64,000 bases of DNA from Ruminococcus sp. (GTDB taxonomy: Bacteria > Bacillota > Clostridia > Oscillospirales > Acutalibacteraceae), in contig JAFUKO010000101.1 of assembly GCA_017473555.1 (NCBI GenBank), forward strand, positions 28,001 to 92,000, in the 5' to 3' direction. Made by a program: the position numbers and the translations under genes. Below are positions 60,956 through 64,000 of the stretch, in pieces; position 1 is the stretch's first letter, and every line of letters begins with the position of its first letter. Under the pieces are notes generated by a model. That model saw nothing but the letters and a program-made list of their open reading frames with translations. It made no database searches and was not told the origin of the DNA.

Positions 60956-61777
60956 TTAAAACGATTTTTTAAAGTTTTTGCCAAGCTCATAGCATGCTAC
61001 TGCAGATGCAGCGGCAACGTTGAGCGAATCAACGCCGTGAAACATAGGTATCTTTACGGTGTAATCGCAGTTGTCTATGGTTGTATCAGAAAGCCCATCG
61101 CCTTCTGTTCCCATAATAATGGCGAGTTTTTTCTCTTTGGCAAGCCTTGGATCGTCTATAGAAAGAGAGTTGTCCTTAAGAGCCATAGCAACGGTTTTAA
61201 ATCCCAGAGCCTTGATTTCATCAATATTATCGTCAGGCAAAAAGGCCCATTCAATCTGAAATACTGTACCCATACTAACTCTTGCGGCACGTCTGTAAAG
61301 CGGGTCGGAGCAACCTTTTGTCAGGAGCACTGCGTCCATTCCAAGGGCGGCAGCACAGCGGATTATTGCTCCCACATTGGTTGGATTCATAACCTTATCG
61401 AGAATAACAATTCTGCTTTTACCTTTGCAGATTTCGCTTACACTTTGCTGTGGCTTTCGCTTCATTGCACATAGCATACCTCGGGTGAGCTTAAAGCCTG
61501 TGAGTTGAGTAAGAACATCAAGGTCTGCACAAAACACGGGAACGTTGTTCATCCTTTCAAGGACGTGCTTGTCTTCGCCATTGATATGCCTTTTCTCTGT
61601 AAGGCAGGAGACAGGTTCGTATCCCGCATCAAGAGCACGCTCTATCACCTTAGGACTTTCTGCTACAAACAAACCTTTTTCGGGGAATTCTTTGTTATAG
61701 AGCTGAGCTTCGGTCAGCCGTGCATACACATCCAGTTCAGGTGCATTAAAATCTGTTATTTCGATAATGTTATTCAT
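60956..61777 (-). CDS. SpoU/TrmH family RNA 2'-O-methyltransferase
   Basis: 273 aa. N-terminal substrate-binding region (about 15-100), then the SPOUT trefoil knot: NPTNVGAIIRCAAALGMDAVLL, MGTEGDGLSD, IPMFHGVDSLNVAAASAVACYEL. Methylates a ribose of rRNA or tRNA with SAM. No ribosomal neighbour tells which site. Confidence 0.9.
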   Translation of the reverse strand: MNNIIEITDFNAPELDVYARLTEAQLYNKEFPEKGLFVAESPKVIERALDAGYEPVSCLTEKRHINGEDKHVLERMNNVPVFCADLDVLTQLTGFKLTRGMLCAMKRKPQQSVSEICKGKSRIVILDKVMNPTNVGAIIRCAAALGMDAVLLTKGCSDPLYRRAARVSMGTVFQIEWAFLPDDNIDEIKALGFKTVAMALKDNSLSIDDPRLAKEKKLAIIMGTEGDGLSDTTIDNCDYTVKIPMFHGVDSLNVAAASAVACYELGKNFKKSF

Positions 61778-61883
61778 ACTTGTTCTCCATAATGTTGATG
61801 TGTATATTGTAGCCGTAACAGTCTACAAGTGTCAAATGTTTTATGCACAGGAGTTCAAAATCCGATATGAAAATTCACAGCAA

Positions 61884-61943
61884 AAAAAGCGTTGCACATC
61901 AGGGGTAGTATCGTTTTACTTCTTCAAACTGCAACGCTTTTTA
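61884..61943. terminator. GCGTTGC-family hairpin, copy 2
   Basis: Outer stem AAAAAGCGTTGCA / TGCAACGCTTTTT (61884-61896, 61930-61942); inner GGGGTA / TACTTC with two G-U pairs. It lies 64 bases past the minus-strand gene at 62007, with good T runs on both strands. Confidence 0.65.
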
Positions 61944-62006
61944 ATATTGATTTATTTCATTGGGATTTTCGGTATGTTACGGACAATGAATATATAGTTG
62001 GATGAG

Positions 62007-62684
62007 TTACGCTTCTTGTGTGTGGTCCTTCTTCACAGCCGACTTTTTTAGGGATTTATAGAGACACACGATAAGTGAGACAAGTGCTGTAACACCACTG
62101 ATGATTTTACATGGGTAGGAAACAAAAGCTCCAGGTTCTCCTGGAATAGGAATGCTCTCGCCTCCTGTAACGAAAAACATTGTTGTAGAGATAATTGCTG
62201 AAATCAATTGAATTACCATAACGGCAAATAGTGGAAGAAGCATAATAATATATAATTTTTTCTTTCCTCGATTTCTTAATTTGGTAGCAACTAAAGCCCA
62301 TACTCCAGCGGCAAGTCCGATGGATGTCCAAAATATAAAATCCCCAATTCCATATGAGGTTAGCGCATCGCGCAAACCGTTATCATTCATAGGATCTGTC
62401 ATAAAAAGATAAGCTTTAATAAAGAATTCGTACAGATAATAGAAAAAATCTAATCCTATAAAATACAGAAGTATATCCCTGAATTGATGTTTAGGCGGAA
62501 CGACTCTTATAATAACGAGCAGAATAATTGCAGCATATATCGCCAGATGCGCCATTATTTCAGAAAAGTCTAGTATTACTTTTCCTTGGTACTCGACGGA
62601 ACCAATAGCACTTAAAAATTGATGAAATACTCCCAAAAAACCGCCAATCCATAGAAATTTAGTAACAGTAAAGAATTTTTTCAT
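62007..62684 (-). CDS. hypothetical multi-pass membrane protein
   Basis: 225 aa, about six TM helices, starting at MKKFFTV. Motifs are not recognised; ends in a basic cytoplasmic tail (KKSAVKKDHTQEA). The start could also be 12 bases upstream, but that ATG has no usable ribosome binding site. The following 192 bases (62685-62876) hold nothing recognised. Confidence 0.7.
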   Translation of the reverse strand: MKKFFTVTKFLWIGGFLGVFHQFLSAIGSVEYQGKVILDFSEIMAHLAIYAAIILLVIIRVVPPKHQFRDILLYFIGLDFFYYLYEFFIKAYLFMTDPMNDNGLRDALTSYGIGDFIFWTSIGLAAGVWALVATKLRNRGKKKLYIIMLLPLFAVMVIQLISAIISTTMFFVTGGESIPIPGEPGAFVSYPCKIISGVTALVSLIVCLYKSLKKSAVKKDHTQEA

Positions 62685-62876
62685 AGTTCTAACCATTCCC
62701 TTCTATAAGATGGTTTAATTATATATTACGGTTGTGAGTGCGTCAATAGTTTTAGGTGTTATATATCATTACGTTGATAAGCCACTTATTCACCATAAAA
62801 CAGTGAATTACACTGGTATCAATGTCGCTAGCTGATATAATGAACAGAAAAACTCGAGTGTTGCATTTTAGGTAGC

Positions 62877-63148
62877 TCAGAACAGGAGGACTACCTGAAG
62901 AGATACGAAAGCCTTGCACAGCGTGTTGATAAGCTCAAAAGCAGATATGAAATTTTATCGGGGAAGCGAGAACGCAGACTATATCAGGCAGATAATCTTA
63001 GCTCCTTTCTTTTGCCCTCAAAGAGCTTAATGTATTGAACATAAAATGGACCCCGACCCTCTGGCATACAACAGTTGATAAAGTCACAGTAAATGCAGAC
63101 GGAAGTGTGGTGTTCAGCTTCAAGAATGGCAGTGAGTTGGAGGTGTAA
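62877..63148 (+). pseudogene. decayed C-terminal fragment of a large serine recombinase
   Basis: Frame 1 from 62877 reads DYLKRYESLAQRVDKLKSRY, a coiled coil typical of recombinase tails, and stops at 63036. From about 63005 a second frame continues ELNVLNIKWTPTLW, then VDKVTVNADGSVVFSFKNG, the usual C-terminal beta-strand end of Firmicute serine recombinases, to a stop at 63148. So one frameshift (in the CTCCTTTCTTTT stretch) and loss of everything upstream: catalytic and DNA-binding domains are missing. A marker of past integration. Confidence 0.7.
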
Positions 63149-63165
63149 AAGATATTAAGTTTATA

Positions 63166-63195
63166 TTGATATCATTTTATTTGTTGTGCTATAAT
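63166..63195 (+). promoter_or_regulatory. candidate promoter ahead of the cupin gene
   Basis: TTGATA, an 18-bp spacer and TATAAT. A second TATAAT lies at 63306, without a clear -35. Confidence 0.4.
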
Positions 63196-63345
63196 AACCT
63201 CACGACACAAGCAAAAGTCTTGTTAACACAATCCTTTTGGTGTTTGGGAGAACATTGAATCACAAACAGGTTTTTATGTAAAGAATTTTATGTTTAGGTT
63301 TGTGATATAATTATCTCGATAAACTTGAATTTACAGAGGTGCGGT

Positions 63346-63675
63346 ATGCTTATCAATTTTAACGATGAAAAAGAAATTACTATTCCTTGTATGAACAACG
63401 GCACGGGTATGATGACTGCAAAAATGTTTGTTGATAACAGTGGCAAAATTATTTCATGTACTATTCATAAGGGTGGTTCTATCGGAACTCATTGCCACGA
63501 AACAAGTGATGATATAAATTATGTATTGTCAGGTGAAGGCAAAGCGATTTGTGATGGTATTGAAGAAACTCTTACAGCAGGATGCTGCCATATCTGCAAA
63601 AAGGGCTGTGAGCATAGTATTGTCAATACTGGCAGTGATGATTTGGTATTGCTTACCGTTGTAGTAGAAAGATAA
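63346..63675 (+). CDS. cupin_2 domain protein
   Basis: 109 aa. A single cupin barrel: GTHCHETSDDINYVLSGEG (motif 1 with the two His and Glu positions) and CEHSIVNTGSDDLVLLTVV (motif 2). Start behind AGAGGTG; the frame upstream adds seven residues. No neighbour gives a substrate. Confidence 0.85.
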   Translation: MLINFNDEKEITIPCMNNGTGMMTAKMFVDNSGKIISCTIHKGGSIGTHCHETSDDINYVLSGEGKAICDGIEETLTAGCCHICKKGCEHSIVNTGSDDLVLLTVVVER

Positions 63676-63902
63676 TCAAATTCCAATTTGTCGAGCTGAA
63701 ACAAAAATTCAGTCGTTTAACGATAGCCCTATAATTTAACGATAGGTTTATTGATTTCACCGGCAAAAGCATAAAACTACATATTTTTACACAGCAAAAG
63801 AGCGTTGCGGGAGAGGGACACGATACATTTATGTCCTCAAACTGCAACGCTTGTTTTTAGTTTGTGCGAATGCTATAATTATCCCGACAAATTGGAATTT
63901 GA
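63676..63902. repeat. 227-bp segment with perfect 18-bp terminal inverted repeats
   Basis: TCAAATTCCAATTTGTCG at 63676-63693 and its exact complement at 63885-63902. Inside are the hairpin copy 3 and the 11-base direct repeat TTTAACGATAG (63716 and 63735). No coding. Size and ends resemble a MITE, but the right arm overlaps a promoter-like sequence. Confidence 0.55.
63799..63857 (+). terminator. GCGTTGC-family hairpin, copy 3
   Basis: AGCGTTGC / GCAACGCT (63801-63808, 63844-63851), with inner GAGGGACA / TGTCCTC and a T run. It lies 126 bases past the cupin gene. Confidence 0.6.
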
Positions 63903-63931
63903 CACTTCACCAAACTGAAAGTTTCGTGTTC

Positions 63932-64000
63932 TCAAGAGAATAATCTCATTACAGCACTCATAATAAGTGCAATTATAACAACCAATGCCGCTGAACCAGC
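63932..64000 (-). CDS. partial membrane protein, C-terminal end
   Basis: The minus strand from the window edge reads AGSAALVVIIALIMSAVMRL-FS then a stop: 22 residues forming one hydrophobic helix. Probably the last TM segment of a membrane protein that begins beyond the window. Too short to assign. Confidence 0.35.
   Translation of the reverse strand, partial: AGSAALVVIIALIMSAVMRLFS

Noticed and set aside
1-64000. tRNA or rRNA genes
   Set aside because: No cloverleaf with a CCA-type end or conserved rRNA stretch was recognised in the intergenic regions; a tRNAscan run would settle it.

Overview
The window looks like chromosome of a gut Firmicute of the Oscillospiraceae, most probably Ruminococcus and plausibly R. 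bromii or a close relative. This is inference from gene content. Two proteins carry dockerins, one carries a cohesin-like domain, and several modules look starch-binding, as in the amylosome of R. bromii. Housekeeping gene order (rimP-nusA-rnpM-ylxQ-infB-rbfA-nrnA-truB) and ribosome binding sites (AGGAGG type) are typical of Firmicutes. No rRNA, tRNA or CRISPR array was seen.

Layout. 1-5.7 kb: alpha-glucan metabolism (malQ, glgP) and a secreted cohesin/FN3 protein. 5.8-12.8 kb: the translation/transcription operon from rimP to truB, with a terminator-like leader hairpin. 12.8-17.6 kb: mixed small genes, including an OGG-type DNA glycosylase, a DUF1015 protein and a HAD phosphatase. 17.6-23.5 kb: a minus-strand operon marR-ABC-ABC-alcohol dehydrogenase-LOG, whose consensus promoter abuts a 29-bp palindrome. 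23.5-26.9 kb: a lipid-kinase-like protein and a membrane pyrophosphatase. 26.9-35.5 kb: two large dockerin proteins, one with tandem starch-binding-like modules and one a six-hairpin glycosidase, separated by a cation exchanger. 35.7-41.3 kb: an NhaC-family transporter under a complete lysine riboswitch, a beta-CASP hydrolase, a uridine-kinase-like protein and a formyltransferase. 41.3-43 kb: a SCIFF (ranthipeptide) precursor of 50 codons and its radical SAM maturase. 43-52.8 kb: a PLP decarboxylase-like enzyme, a BlaI/M56/BspA-LRR operon, a FliB-like/TetR pair diverging from three tiny genes, and a membrane HTH regulator. 52.9-56.8 kb: a translationally overlapping GT8-GT8-acyltransferase-acyltransferase operon and a PH-domain protein.

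56.8-64 kb is the accessory part. It holds a 425-bp MITE-like element with covarying subterminal hairpins and seven GTGATAT heptamers, a TIR-like membrane protein, a candidate aerolysin-type pore-forming secreted protein, three copies of a dispersed GCGTTGC/GCAACGC hairpin, a decayed serine recombinase tail, and a cupin gene followed by a 227-bp segment bounded by perfect 18-bp inverted repeats.

The strongest leads for something undescribed are the palindrome array at 56790-57214, the three-copy hairpin family, the TIR-like and aerolysin-like genes beside them, and the tandem beta-sandwich plus helix modules of the protein at 26938-30369. Promoters, terminators and domain assignments were read by eye. 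No search or folding program was run.
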